Source: Limnochordia bacterium (GTDB lineage Bacteria; Bacillota; Limnochordia; Darwinibacteriales; DTU012). Taken from it: 8,114 nucleotides of DNA. Of this stretch, positions 1-6,217 are shown one piece after another. Below the pieces are notes generated by a model that saw nothing but the letters and a program-made list of their open reading frames with translations, searched no databases and was not told the origin of the DNA. Position numbers and translations under genes: made by a program. Positions within the stretch are counted from its first letter, which is position 1, and the number at the start of each line of letters is the position of its first letter. The stretch lies in assembly GCA_007116995.1 (NCBI GenBank), contig SKHL01000086.1:1-8114 (forward strand). Reading direction: 5' to 3'.

Positions 1-238
1 ACGCTTCAAGAACTCATTGCGATCCTCTTATTTGCATAAGAAGATTGTAGAGTACTCTTACATGTTACCCTTAATACTGTTGTGTAGTTTTCAAAGTGCA
101 CCCTGCAATGAAAATATCAGGTACCGCTAGCTTACAGTGTAGCGGTTTGTTCGAAGTCTCTCCGAAGGAAAGATCCCTAACCAAGTTTAGAATATTTCTC
201 ATAGGCATTTAGCACTACTCACTAAACCAGCGAAAATA
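1..238 (-). other. Leader of an rRNA operon (16S beyond window edge)
   Basis: This gene-free stretch lies downstream of a consensus promoter at 239-267 and runs off the left edge. Read on the minus strand it has several local hairpins. One at 123-146 has 7-bp arms ACCGCTA/TAGCGGT around a 10-nt loop. One at 22-45 has a 10-bp stem (one G-U) closed by a GCAA tetraloop. A small one lies near 157-175. A boxA-like sequence is at 86-100. In B. subtilis the order recR-yaaL-bofA is followed by rrnA, so 16S rRNA is expected just past position 1. The operon call is inferred from synteny, promoter quality and boxA, because no mature rRNA sequence is in the window. Confidence 0.72.
86..100 (-). promoter_or_regulatory. 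boxA-like antitermination element
   Basis: The minus strand reads TGCACTTTGAAAACT, followed by ACACAACAG. This closely resembles the TGCTCTTTGAAAACT boxA found in Firmicutes rRNA leaders and spacers, where NusB/NusE load the antitermination complex. One base differs from the form I recall (A for T at the fourth position). Confidence 0.72.
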
Positions 239-267
239 ATAATACCACTTATAACCTGCGTTGTCAA
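239..267 (-). promoter_or_regulatory. Strong sigma-A promoter for the rRNA operon
   Basis: On the minus strand the -35 is TTGACA (267-262), the spacer is exactly 17 nt, and the -10 is TATTAT (244-239). It directs transcription leftward into the boxA-bearing leader. It is one of the two best promoters in the window. Confidence 0.8.
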
Positions 268-284
268 CCCTTTGAGATGAATTA

Positions 285-440
285 GAACTAGACCGTATTT
301 CTCGCAACTTTGCTAGAAATCTGTTATTATTAGACTAAACCCTCATGTCGCCAAGCTTAATTGGATGACACCATCGAACAATCTAAACTCGAAGTTTGTT
401 GACGACTTGGAGACTAGCGTTTTTGGCTAGTTTACCAAGT
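285..440. repeat. Structured intergenic element, copy 1
   Basis: This is paralogous to 1485-1613 in the same orientation. Shared blocks in order on the + strand are ACTAG, AGAAAT, TAGAC, a CATGT/GCC block, ATTGG (360-364), the core CACCATCGAA (369-378), AACT(C)GAAGTT (386-396) and ACTAGCG (413-419). The central part folds with CCAAG (351-355) against CTTGG (406-410) and GTC (347-349) against GAC (412-414). AAACT (385-389) and AGTTT (393-397) can form a local hairpin. CTTGG can instead pair with CCAAG (435-439) in a second hairpin at 405-440, which also contains CTAGC (414-418)/GCTAG (426-430) and ends 10 nt before the YedK/HMCES ribosome binding site. I do not recognise the family, and the strand that acts is unknown. 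Confidence 0.55.
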
Positions 441-465
441 GAGGAAAATAAAAGGAGGTCTTTTT

Positions 466-1140
466 ATGTGTGGTCGATTTACCCTGACCAGTGATATGGA
501 AACCTTATCATACAGATTTGCGGACATTGCCCATATGCAGTTAGATTACACCCCACGCTACAATATCGCGCCTAGCCAACCAGTGATAAGTATAATTTCT
601 GATAAGAACAGTCAGCGAATGGGATATTTCAATTGGGGCCTCGTCCCCTTTTGGGCATCGGATAAAAAAATAGGTCACAATATGATAAATGCACGTAGTG
701 AGACACTTCACCAAAAACCAGCATATAAGCGCTTACTCGCATCGAAACGCTGTTTAATTCCGGCCACTGGATTTTTCGAATGGAAAAAAGAAAATAAAAA
801 AAAACAACCAATGTACATCTTCCCTAAAGATCAACAGCTCTTTACTTTTGCTGGACTTTGGGACAGTTGGAAACCAAAATCAGGAGACCATTATTACTCA
901 TGTACAATTATTACAACAGAGCCTAACTCGTTTATGAAGCCCATCCATAATCGCATGCCTGTTATCCTAACTAGAGAAGCAGAGTGCCAGTGGCTTGACC
1001 CAGATATCACTGATAGCACAACGCTATTATCCTTATTATACCCTTGTCCCGATGAATATCTAACTGCTGTTCCTGTTTCTACCATCGTCAATAATCCAAG
1101 AAACGATCAGCCGAAATGTGTAAAGTCTATATTGGCTTAG
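466..1140 (+). CDS. SOS response-associated peptidase family protein (YedK/HMCES-like)
   Basis: Predicted abasic-site sensor of the SRAP family. It would link covalently through Cys2 to abasic sites in single-stranded DNA and shield them from error-prone repair. The length, 224 residues, fits the family. Hallmarks are MCGRF at the N terminus (catalytic Cys2, exposed after Met removal), RYNIAP near 31-36, NARSE with Asn75 and Arg77, GFFEW with Glu105, and HNRMPV with His161. These match Cys2/Asn75/Glu105/His160 of E. coli YedK. I chose ATG 466 because it places Cys at residue 2 and follows AAAGGAGG at 451-458; a GTG at 439 would add nine residues and bury the nucleophile. The gene is on the opposite strand to its neighbours and converges on bofA with a 12-bp gap. 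No LexA-type operator (CGAAC-N4-GTTCG) and no convincing promoter was seen upstream. Confidence 0.93.
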   Translation: MCGRFTLTSDMETLSYRFADIAHMQLDYTPRYNIAPSQPVISIISDKNSQRMGYFNWGLVPFWASDKKIGHNMINARSETLHQKPAYKRLLASKRCLIPATGFFEWKKENKKKQPMYIFPKDQQLFTFAGLWDSWKPKSGDHYYSCTIITTEPNSFMKPIHNRMPVILTREAECQWLDPDITDSTTLLSLLYPCPDEYLTAVPVSTIVNNPRNDQPKCVKSILA

Positions 1141-1152
1141 GCTGCTATCTAT

Positions 1153-1419
1153 CTAATTCAGTAAAAGATAGCGCAGAGCTGTCAACAAAAAGACTCCGGG
1201 TAAACCTAAAAACCCAGCAATTAGTGCAGTGACAGGGTTGATAGCTAAGTACAGACCCCAGAATCCACCTATTAAGTTGAACACGACTAACATAACCCCA
1301 CCGATAATACCATTGATCAGCAACCGGACGATCACCTTAAGGGGTATAAGTAACAACCGAGTCATAAAATAGAGAAAAATCAGTCCAAATAAATAGGCAA
1401 TAACCACAGTAATATCCAT
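1153..1419 (-). CDS. bofA: Pro-sigma-K processing inhibitor BofA
   Basis: Integral membrane protein of 88 residues. In B. subtilis BofA sits in the outer forespore membrane with SpoIVFA and holds the SpoIVFB protease inactive, which delays sigma-K maturation until the forespore signals. The sequence is almost wholly hydrophobic, with about three membrane segments (roughly 3-22, 32-52 and 62-85). It carries the family's C-terminal signature, NPVTALIAGFLGLPGV at about 61-76. Start ATG 1419 is preceded by GGAGG (1431-1427) with a 7-nt spacer; an upstream in-frame start at 1467 would add 16 polar residues not expected in the family. Its place after recR and yaaL and before an rRNA operon matches B. 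subtilis. A CATAAT -10-like sequence lies upstream, but I found no confident -35 or sigma-E promoter. Confidence 0.9.
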   Translation of the reverse strand: MDITVVIAYLFGLIFLYFMTRLLLIPLKVIVRLLINGIIGGVMLVVFNLIGGFWGLYLAINPVTALIAGFLGLPGVFLLTALRYLLLN

Positions 1420-1484
1420 GTGCGTTCCTCCAAAAAAGGGTTTGTCCTTAACACCATATGGCACCAAATGCCAGATTATGCTAA

Positions 1485-1613
1485 TAACTAGTCCTTAGTT
1501 GCAGAAATTAGTGATTCAGTGTAGACCCGCATGTTGCCGAACAACCATTGGCAGCACCATCGAATAAATTGAACTGAAGTTCGGCACACATGGGCACGGG
1601 ATACAACTAGCGG
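1485..1613. repeat. Structured intergenic element, copy 2
   Basis: Second copy of the element at 285-440, filling most of the yaaL-bofA gap. It folds into a long hairpin: CCCG (1526-1529) with CGGG (1597-1600), CATGT (1530-1534) with ACATG (1588-1592), and GCCGAAC (1536-1542) with GTTCGGC (1579-1585), about 16 bp in all with small internal loops. The loop carries ATTGG (1547-1551), the conserved core CACCATCGAA (1555-1564) and AACTGAAGTT (1572-1581). A competing hairpin, GAAC (1571-1574)/GTTC (1579-1582), would break the main stem. The stem differs from copy 1 while the loop core is kept. On the minus strand it would lie between yaaL and bofA in their transcript. No T-run follows the stem, so it is not a simple terminator. 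Confidence 0.55.
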
Positions 1614-1619
1614 TTATTT

Positions 1620-1910
1620 TCAGTGGAGACCATTTAGGAAATCCGTGTCATTAAGAAATACACCTTTGTCCTTAGCCTGTTTTAGCAGGTACATATACTT
1701 GCGTTCTGCAGCTTCAATCGAGAAGATTGCGTGATCAATCAGATCTGGATCTGTGGCATTATCAAAATACTCTCTAGCCGCTAACCATTCTTCCTTAGCC
1801 GCTAATATAGCATCGATTACATCATGAGAACTCAATTCTTGATCAACCGGATCCTGCTCAACTAATAATCGCTTGGCCATGCCAACTATACGAGTGCTGA
1901 GTACATTCAC
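1620..1910 (-). CDS. yaaL: YaaL-like DUF2508 family protein
   Basis: Small soluble protein of unknown function, 96 residues from the chosen start. The middle is rich in Ala, Glu and Lys and predicted helical, with the family-like stretch LIDHAIFSIEAAERKYMYLLKQ in its second half. Identification rests on this pattern plus the position between recR and bofA, where B. subtilis has yaaL. The start is uncertain. GTG 1910 has a good GGTGA Shine-Dalgarno (1923-1919) with 8 nt spacing. GTG 1922 would lengthen it by four residues but has poor spacing. ATG 1880 begins nearer the typical family length but has no visible ribosome binding site. The preferred ribosome binding site lies in the 3' arm of the 1916-1970 hairpin, suggesting coupling to recR. 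Confidence 0.8.
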   Translation of the reverse strand: MNVLSTRIVGMAKRLLVEQDPVDQELSSHDVIDAILAAKEEWLAAREYFDNATDPDLIDHAIFSIEAAERKYMYLLKQAKDKGVFLNDTDFLNGLH

Positions 1911-1915
1911 CAACA

Positions 1916-1970
1916 AACTCACCCCACCCCACTAAAATCGATAGTTTTAGTATGGCACATGGGGTGAGTT
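1916..1970 (-). promoter_or_regulatory. recR-yaaL intercistronic hairpin masking the yaaL RBS
   Basis: Perfect 11-bp inverted repeat, AACTCACCCCA (1916-1926) and TGGGGTGAGTT (1960-1970), enclosing an inner 7-bp repeat ACTAAAA (1931-1937)/TTTTAGT (1945-1951). In minus-strand mRNA the 5' arm begins 7 nt after the recR stop codon (1980-1978). The 3' arm contains the yaaL Shine-Dalgarno. There is no downstream T-run, so a terminator is unlikely. A translational coupling device or RNA processing site fits better (inference). Confidence 0.6.
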
Positions 1971-1977
1971 CTATTCA

Positions 1978-2574
1978 TCAAAGCACTCGTCGCCCTTCTA
2001 GTGCTTTACTCAAGGTAACCTCATCTACATATTCTAAATCACCACCTACGGGCATACCGTGGGCCATCCGGGTCACCTTAATACCCATAGGTTTAATTAA
2101 ACGAGCCAAGTACATAGCCGTAGCTTCACCTTCTACATTGGGATCCGTAGCGATTATGACCTCTTCTATTTTATCTGTCATTCGGGTCATAAGCTCTTTC
2201 ATCCGCAACTCACCAGGACCAATTCCTTCCATTGGAGATATAGCCCCATGGAGTACATGGTACATGCCCTTGAAATCTCTCGTCCTCTCTAGAGCGATAA
2301 TATCTCTAGGCTCTTCAACGACACATATCACAGTCGTAGCTCTTGATTGATCTGTACAGATTCGGCAGGGATCAACATCAGTTAGATTAAAGCACTGTGA
2401 ACAATAGCTAATTTTTTCTTTCGCCTCTACAATAGAAGCTGCGAGGGAATGTGCATCTTGCCGAGACTCACCAATTATATAGAAAGCCAAGCGTTGGGCG
2501 GTTTTCGGGCCAATGCCAGGCAATTTCGAGAGCTCTTCTACAAGCCGTGCTAACGGCTTTGCATACTGCACCAC
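1978..2574 (-). CDS. recR: Recombination mediator protein RecR
   Basis: 198 residues, full length for the family. RecR forms a ring clamp on DNA and works with RecO (and RecF) to load RecA at gaps and stalled forks. Visible domains in order: helix-hairpin-helix with LPGIGPKTAQR at about 18-28; a four-cysteine zinc site at Cys58, Cys61, Cys70 and Cys73; and a Toprim domain with VVEEP at 85-89 and DPNVEGE at 144-150. The C-terminal GGDLEYVDEVTLSKAL is typical. The start is GTG at 2574-2572, whose first base is also the last base of the ybaB stop TAG. No separate strong Shine-Dalgarno is seen, so it is probably translated by coupling to ybaB. Confidence 0.97.
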   Translation of the reverse strand: MVQYAKPLARLVEELSKLPGIGPKTAQRLAFYIIGESRQDAHSLAASIVEAKEKISYCSQCFNLTDVDPCRICTDQSRATTVICVVEEPRDIIALERTRDFKGMYHVLHGAISPMEGIGPGELRMKELMTRMTDKIEEVIIATDPNVEGEATAMYLARLIKPMGIKVTRMAHGMPVGGDLEYVDEVTLSKALEGRRVL

Positions 2575-2894
2575 TAGAATAACCCAGGCGGCATCCCAGG
2601 AAGATTGAGACCACCTGTGACCTTTTGCATTTCTGAATTGGCCATATCTTGTGCTTTCCGTAATGCTTCATTAACCGCGGCTAATACTAGATCCTCAAGC
2701 ATTTCCACATCCTCAGGATCAACAGCATCTGGTTTGATCTTAATTTCAGTAATCTCTAAGCTCCCGTTAGCAACTACAGTAATGACTCCACCACCAGCTG
2801 TTGCTTCCACTGTTTTCGTCTTGAGTTCCTCTTGCGTTTTGGCCATATCTGTTTGCATCTTCTGAACTTGCTTCATCATTTTTTGCATATTCAT
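2574..2894 (-). CDS. YbaB/EbfC family nucleoid-associated protein
   Basis: 106 residues. The family forms small tweezer-shaped dimers that bind DNA and are proposed to act as nucleoid-associated proteins; the B. subtilis counterpart at this locus is yaaK. The N terminus is a Met/Lys/Gln-rich coiled helix (MNMQKMMKQVQKMQTDMAK). The central sheet (about 37-60) has the family's G-x-V/I-x-V pattern, VITVVANGSLEITEIKI. A Leu-rich helix follows, then the C-terminal GGLNLPGMPPGLF, a family hallmark. Start ATG 2894 follows AAAGGTGG; ATG at codon 3 is an alternative. It lies 29 bp after dnaX and overlaps recR by one base, forming a dnaX-ybaB-recR operon. Confidence 0.94.
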   Translation of the reverse strand: MNMQKMMKQVQKMQTDMAKTQEELKTKTVEATAGGGVITVVANGSLEITEIKIKPDAVDPEDVEMLEDLVLAAVNEALRKAQDMANSEMQKVTGGLNLPGMPPGLF

Positions 2895-2923
2895 CTTAGC
2901 GAACCACCTTTCTTAGAAAATCT

Positions 2924-4603
2924 TTAGTTGTCCTTAATCTCAATAATTTTACCACCAAAAATCCGGAGCGCTGCACTAACACTTTCATCTAAGTCGACCT
3001 GTTTCTCCTCAGCTGGAGACTTCGATGCTTTGACCTCTTCCTTGGCTGGTTTCTTGCTAGTATCTTCTGAATTACTTCCACTTCGTTTGGCGGATTCCTT
3101 TTGACTACTACCTAAATCACTGGTTTCTTTGTATTGATCAGCCTCAGCTGTAACGCATTCAATGCTTAGCTGTGAGCCGAAGAACTTCGCCATCAATCGT
3201 TCCGCAGGCTCCTTATGTTTCTCCTGTTCTATACTAGCGCGATGAAATCCTCGCTCCTTTGGAAATCCAATTATAAGTACATTATTACTAAGCTTTAGAG
3301 GGAATCCCTCCCGTAAAAACGCTTCAGGTTGGACTAAGCGCTCATTTCGAAGTGTTTGCAGAAATTCGCCCCAATTCTCGCTAATTTGTTTTAGCTTCTC
3401 CTGATTATCACCCTTGGTCAAAGACACTTGAGGCCTTTTCTCATTGTCTGCAGTCGATTTTTCTGGGGTAGATCCGTTGCTACTATTGTAAGTAATTCCA
3501 CTCGTTTCTAGACTAGTAAGTTGCGCTTGTAGGTCAGCTATCTGAGTCTGCAAGGATTCTAACTCACTTGGAATATCAATTAAGTGAAGAATCGTAAGCT
3601 CCATGGGAATATTCACATCTGTACTATAGCGCATTTCCCTTTCACAGTGGGTGAAAGCTTGAATTACTTCGAGTAATCTTCCTTTATCCCAACTAATCCC
3701 CGCCTTTGATAAATTGGAAGCATCCAACATGCATCGTCGCAGGTGCTGCAAGAGGTCTCTTACAAACTGGGGCAGGTCTTTCCCGGCCACATACAGTTCT
3801 TGAATAACCTGAAATAAGCTGGTGGTATCCTTTTTGTCCAATAGCTGGACAAACTGGTTAATCGTCTCGTGTGTTGCTACACCTAACACTTCACTGACAG
3901 TGTCTGGGTTAATTCGATCAGAATAAGCCAAGCATTGATCTAGAATACCTAGGGCATCACGCATGCCTCCTTGGGCATGTTCTGCCACTATCTCAAGGGC
4001 ACTTCCTTCGGCCTGAATCCCTTCGGGGGTCAATACTTTTCGTAATCGCTCACAAATCTGCTCAATAGAAAAGCGTTTAAAGTCATAGCGTTGACAACGA
4101 GAAAGAATCGTTGCTGGAATCTTTTGTGGATCTGTTGTTGCGATAACGAAAACCACATGTGCTGGTGGCTCCTCGAGGGTTTTAAGCAGAGCATTAAATG
4201 CTTCTGGTGTTAACATATGTACTTCATCAATAATATATATCTTATATCGTCCATCTGCTGGGGCATATCGAACCTGCTCCCGCAATTCTCGAATCTCTTC
4301 TATTCCCCGATTAGACGCACCATCTATCTCAATTACATTTAAAGAGTTGCCTTGACTTATGCTTATGCATTCGTTACACTCACCACAGAAGCTAGCAGAA
4401 GGTCCATCACTACAATTTAGACCCTTTGCAAATAGTCGTGCTACCGTAGTTTTTCCAGTTCCGCGGGGTCCAGCAAATAAGTACGCATGGGATACTCGCT
4501 GGTTATTCAAACTATTTTCTAATGTGCGAATTACATGAGTTTGTCCTACCACATCCATAAATGTTTGCGGACGCCACTTGCGATATAACGATACATAGGC
4601 CAT
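2924..4603 (-). CDS. dnaX: DNA polymerase III subunit gamma/tau
   Basis: 559 residues. Motor subunit of the clamp loader, which opens the beta clamp and loads it on primed DNA; the longer C-terminal part of tau contacts the replicative polymerase and helicase. Visible: SLYRKWRPQTF at 5-15; Walker A GPRGTGKT at 45-52; zinc-binding cysteines 64, 73, 76 and 79; Walker B IIDEVH at 124-129; sensor/arginine-finger SRC at 168-170. Domain III follows, then a charged Ser/Glu/Lys linker, a tau-like C-terminal domain and a short Lys/Glu-rich tail ending in LRIFGGKIIEI. ATG 4603 is preceded by GGGAGG (4616-4611) with 7 nt spacing. An open frame extends 67 codons upstream but runs through the SRP RNA and is not coding. 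I saw no obvious A-AAA-AAG slippery site for a separate gamma product. Confidence 0.97.
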   Translation of the reverse strand: MAYVSLYRKWRPQTFMDVVGQTHVIRTLENSLNNQRVSHAYLFAGPRGTGKTTVARLFAKGLNCSDGPSASFCGECNECISISQGNSLNVIEIDGASNRGIEEIRELREQVRYAPADGRYKIYIIDEVHMLTPEAFNALLKTLEEPPAHVVFVIATTDPQKIPATILSRCQRYDFKRFSIEQICERLRKVLTPEGIQAEGSALEIVAEHAQGGMRDALGILDQCLAYSDRINPDTVSEVLGVATHETINQFVQLLDKKDTTSLFQVIQELYVAGKDLPQFVRDLLQHLRRCMLDASNLSKAGISWDKGRLLEVIQAFTHCEREMRYSTDVNIPMELTILHLIDIPSELESLQTQIADLQAQLTSLETSGITYNSSNGSTPEKSTADNEKRPQVSLTKGDNQEKLKQISENWGEFLQTLRNERLVQPEAFLREGFPLKLSNNVLIIGFPKERGFHRASIEQEKHKEPAERLMAKFFGSQLSIECVTAEADQYKETSDLGSSQKESAKRSGSNSEDTSKKPAKEEVKASKSPAEEKQVDLDESVSAALRIFGGKIIEIKDN

Positions 4604-4640
4604 CGATATCCCTCCCAGCAGAGTTTTTGAAAATAAAAAA

Positions 4641-4908
4641 GGTCGTACCCCCATCTTCGAAAGGATCTTCCAGACGTTATCCAAACAGTTAGCTCTAACC
4701 AGGCACCCTTGCGGCACATAGGAGGTTTCACTTACCGCTGCTTCCTTCCGGATCTGACGGGGTTCATGAATTCCTATTGCGCAAGACCCAATCTTCAACA
4801 CCACTTGTTTAGACCAGACTCTACAAGACCAATCCTCACGATGGGACTTCGACCCCGCTATAGCGGATTGCGGGTACAGGGCACCGCTACCTCCCCGTCT
4901 AGCACGAC
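4641..4908 (-). ncRNA. scr: Signal recognition particle RNA, long Bacillus-type with Alu domain
   Basis: About 268 nt. SRP RNA scaffolds Ffh and targets ribosome-nascent chain complexes to the membrane receptor FtsY. The Ffh-binding hairpin is clear: on the minus strand CC (4751-4750), a GGAA tetraloop (4749-4746) and GG (4745-4744), followed by AGCAGCGGTAAG. The Alu-like 5' part contains GGTAGCGGTGCCCTGTACC, as in B. subtilis scRNA. The ends pair: GTCGTGC at the 5' end (4908-4902) with GTACGAC at the 3' end (4648-4642). A T-rich tract (4640-4632) follows and probably ends transcription. Mature ends are estimated. Position just upstream of dnaX is conserved in Firmicutes. Confidence 0.95.
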
Positions 4909-4914
4909 AAAAAC

Positions 4915-4943
4915 ATTATATCCTATCCAACCTGCCCTGTCAA
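4915..4943 (-). promoter_or_regulatory. Consensus sigma-A promoter for SRP RNA
   Basis: Perfect consensus on the minus strand: TTGACA (4943-4938), 17-nt spacer, TATAAT (4920-4915). Transcription should start about 7 nt downstream, at the 5' end assigned to the SRP RNA. The -35 hexamer lies inside the last codons (Leu-Thr) of the upstream GNAT-domain gene. Confidence 0.9.
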
Positions 4944-5840
4944 GCTAAGGGAACTACCACAACTTCCACTATTCGGATCCCAGTGTTGCAGAGCCTTAAA
5001 TAAGTCCAAATCATCTTGAGGGTGATTGCGGTAATAGGATATCGGCTTAAGCATCGGTTCCCCATCGACCCAGACCCGATCCCATCCAGGCTGTCGTTTC
5101 AGTGCTCTGGTGCGTCTTCGTTGATTGCGAAGGTTTGATCTAAATATATAGATAAAATCCTGCTTTATCCAAAACTTCTCCGCATGCCGTTTGGCCGATA
5201 AATACAAGTAGCGGCAATTATTCTCCCACACTAGTCGCTTTAAGCGATTAGCTATCATGCTCCCTATCCCCCGTCTGCGGAATTGCTTAGGAAGCACTAG
5301 CTCCTCTAGATAAGCCGTTTGGGTTAATGAGTGAATGTGTAAATAACAGGAGAACTTGGAACTGCCCACGTTCCCTTCCCAATCTATGGAGTAAATATAA
5401 GGTCGCTCATCAATAGGACAACGAAGCTGAACATTGATCCCTAATAGATTCTCAAAAAACGCGCATAGCTCCACACTACCTTGATTTAATGCTGGGTAGT
5501 CGATGGGCTGATCCACATTGTGATCTAGAGAGTAAATAAATTGCTTGTCATAGCCATTATTTTCCATGAGAGCTCCATTGTGGTCGCTGGAAAACAAAAC
5601 AGAGCCACACTCGAGTTCATCTCCAAAGGAATTACAGATCTGCACAATAGGTGTAACATCCTTAAACCCACAATCTAGGTGGCTGATAAGGTAGGTAGTA
5701 TCTTCATCCCAACGAATAGTTAATTGTACGTCTTCATTAACAGCCTCAACCTGAGCGATGATAAGGTCCTCTTGCTGATCTTGCTCTATGACGACTTCGC
5801 CAACAATCTGCTCAACGTTGGCTTGTAACTGTTCTAGCAC
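4923..5840 (-). CDS. GNAT-domain acetyltransferase-like protein of unknown substrate
   Basis: 305 residues from GTG 5840. The second half has a GNAT fold signature: a beta strand (AYLEELVLPKQ at about 176-186), the acetyl-CoA pyrophosphate loop FRRRGIGS (about 187-194, fitting Q/R-x-x-G-x-G/A), a following helix, then a YLYLSAKRHAEKFWIKQDF segment typical of the last strands and helix. The first ~140 residues are acidic, with a predicted strand-rich pattern I cannot assign. The last ~60 residues are basic, then polar. The substrate is unknown. The ribosome binding site AAAGGAGGGA (5854-5845) suits GTG 5840 better than the adjacent TTG 5843. A promoter sits at 5866-5894. The 3' end carries the SRP promoter, so the two transcription units overlap physically. 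Confidence 0.75.
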   Translation of the reverse strand: MLEQLQANVEQIVGEVVIEQDQQEDLIIAQVEAVNEDVQLTIRWDEDTTYLISHLDCGFKDVTPIVQICNSFGDELECGSVLFSSDHNGALMENNGYDKQFIYSLDHNVDQPIDYPALNQGSVELCAFFENLLGINVQLRCPIDERPYIYSIDWEGNVGSSKFSCYLHIHSLTQTAYLEELVLPKQFRRRGIGSMIANRLKRLVWENNCRYLYLSAKRHAEKFWIKQDFIYIFRSNLRNQRRRTRALKRQPGWDRVWVDGEPMLKPISYYRNHPQDDLDLFKALQHWDPNSGSCGSSLSLTGQVG

Positions 5841-5865
5841 CAAATCCCTCCTTTGTTACGAGGTT

Positions 5866-5894
5866 ATTTTAACATTTTTACCTGGAAAAATCAA
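5866..5894 (-). promoter_or_regulatory. Sigma-A promoter for the GNAT gene
   Basis: Minus strand TTGATT (5894-5889), 17-nt spacer, TAAAAT (5871-5866), a short distance upstream of the AAAGGAGG ribosome binding site of the GNAT gene. Confidence 0.68.
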
Positions 5895-5902
5895 CGCTGT
5901 GT

Positions 5903-5931
5903 TTGACTGGTATCTTATCCTCCCGTATATG
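5903..5931 (+). promoter_or_regulatory. Possible promoter for the DUF1540 gene
   Basis: TTGACT (5903-5908), 17-nt spacer, TATATG (5926-5931) on the + strand, about 60 nt before the DUF1540 start. The -10 matches the consensus only in its first four bases, so a sporulation or other sigma factor is not excluded. Confidence 0.35.
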
Positions 5932-5991
5932 GAGTGCCTTATAGAGGAAGAATAAAAACGGCTTCACCAATCTCAACCTAAGGAGGATCCC

Positions 5992-6162
5992 ATGGAAAAG
6001 AAGCACCCAATTCCTAGGGTAAAATGTATCGTTGATAGTTGCAGCTATTGGCATAGCGGAAATGTATGTGCTGCATCAACCATCGAAATTCGCCCACCTG
6101 ACGCGAGTACTGTCCAGGAAACAGACTGCGTCACATTTGAGCTCAAAAATAATAACCCTTAA
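5992..6162 (+). CDS. DUF1540 domain small cysteine protein
   Basis: 56-residue protein of unknown function. It has the DUF1540 pattern: VKCIVDSCSYW at 10-20, then C26, and a C-terminal ETDCVTF motif with C46. The four cysteines (12, 17, 26, 46) probably bind metal or form cross-links (inference). Members are widespread in Clostridia, often in spore formers. A strong AAGGAGG lies just upstream (5980-5986), with ATG at 5992. It is the only + strand gene in this part of the window and is followed by a strong terminator at 6179-6211. Confidence 0.88.
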   Translation: MEKKHPIPRVKCIVDSCSYWHSGNVCAASTIEIRPPDASTVQETDCVTFELKNNNP

Positions 6163-6178
6163 TAAGTAGGATCAGAAA

Positions 6179-6211
6179 AGCGGTAAGTGTTTACCACCTA
6201 CCGCTTTTTTT
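6179..6211 (+). terminator. Bidirectional rho-independent terminator
   Basis: Stem AGCGGTA (6179-6185)/TACCGCT (6199-6205) followed by seven T on the + strand, ending the DUF1540 transcript. On the minus strand the same stem is followed by TTTTCTG and lies just after the CCA end of tRNA-Ser(GGA), so it probably ends the tadA-tRNA transcript too. Confidence 0.88.
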
Positions 6212-6217
6212 ATGTTA

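Noticed and set aside
342..465. LexA/SOS box upstream of the SOS response-associated peptidase
   Set aside because: CGAAC occurs at 375-379 but without GTTCG at the required 4-nt spacing. The family name does not require SOS control.
1144..1172. GCTATCT/AGATAGC repeat between the convergent YedK/HMCES and bofA genes as a terminator
   Set aside because: The 7-bp stem has a 15-nt loop and no T-run on either strand, and it overlaps the end of bofA.
1952..2350. + strand frames opposite recR, ybaB, dnaX and tadA
   Set aside because: They lie antisense to well-identified genes, have no ribosome binding sites and encode low-complexity Ser/Thr-rich or motif-free products.
3400..3500. Programmed frameshift site for a short gamma form in dnaX
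   Set aside because: Short A runs occur in the linker, but I saw no slippery heptamer followed by a clear stimulatory hairpin.
4604..4804. Open reading frame continuing 67 codons upstream of the dnaX start
   Set aside because: It runs through the SRP RNA and its terminator. ATG 4603 has its own ribosome binding site, and MAYVSLYRKWRP is the normal DnaX N terminus.
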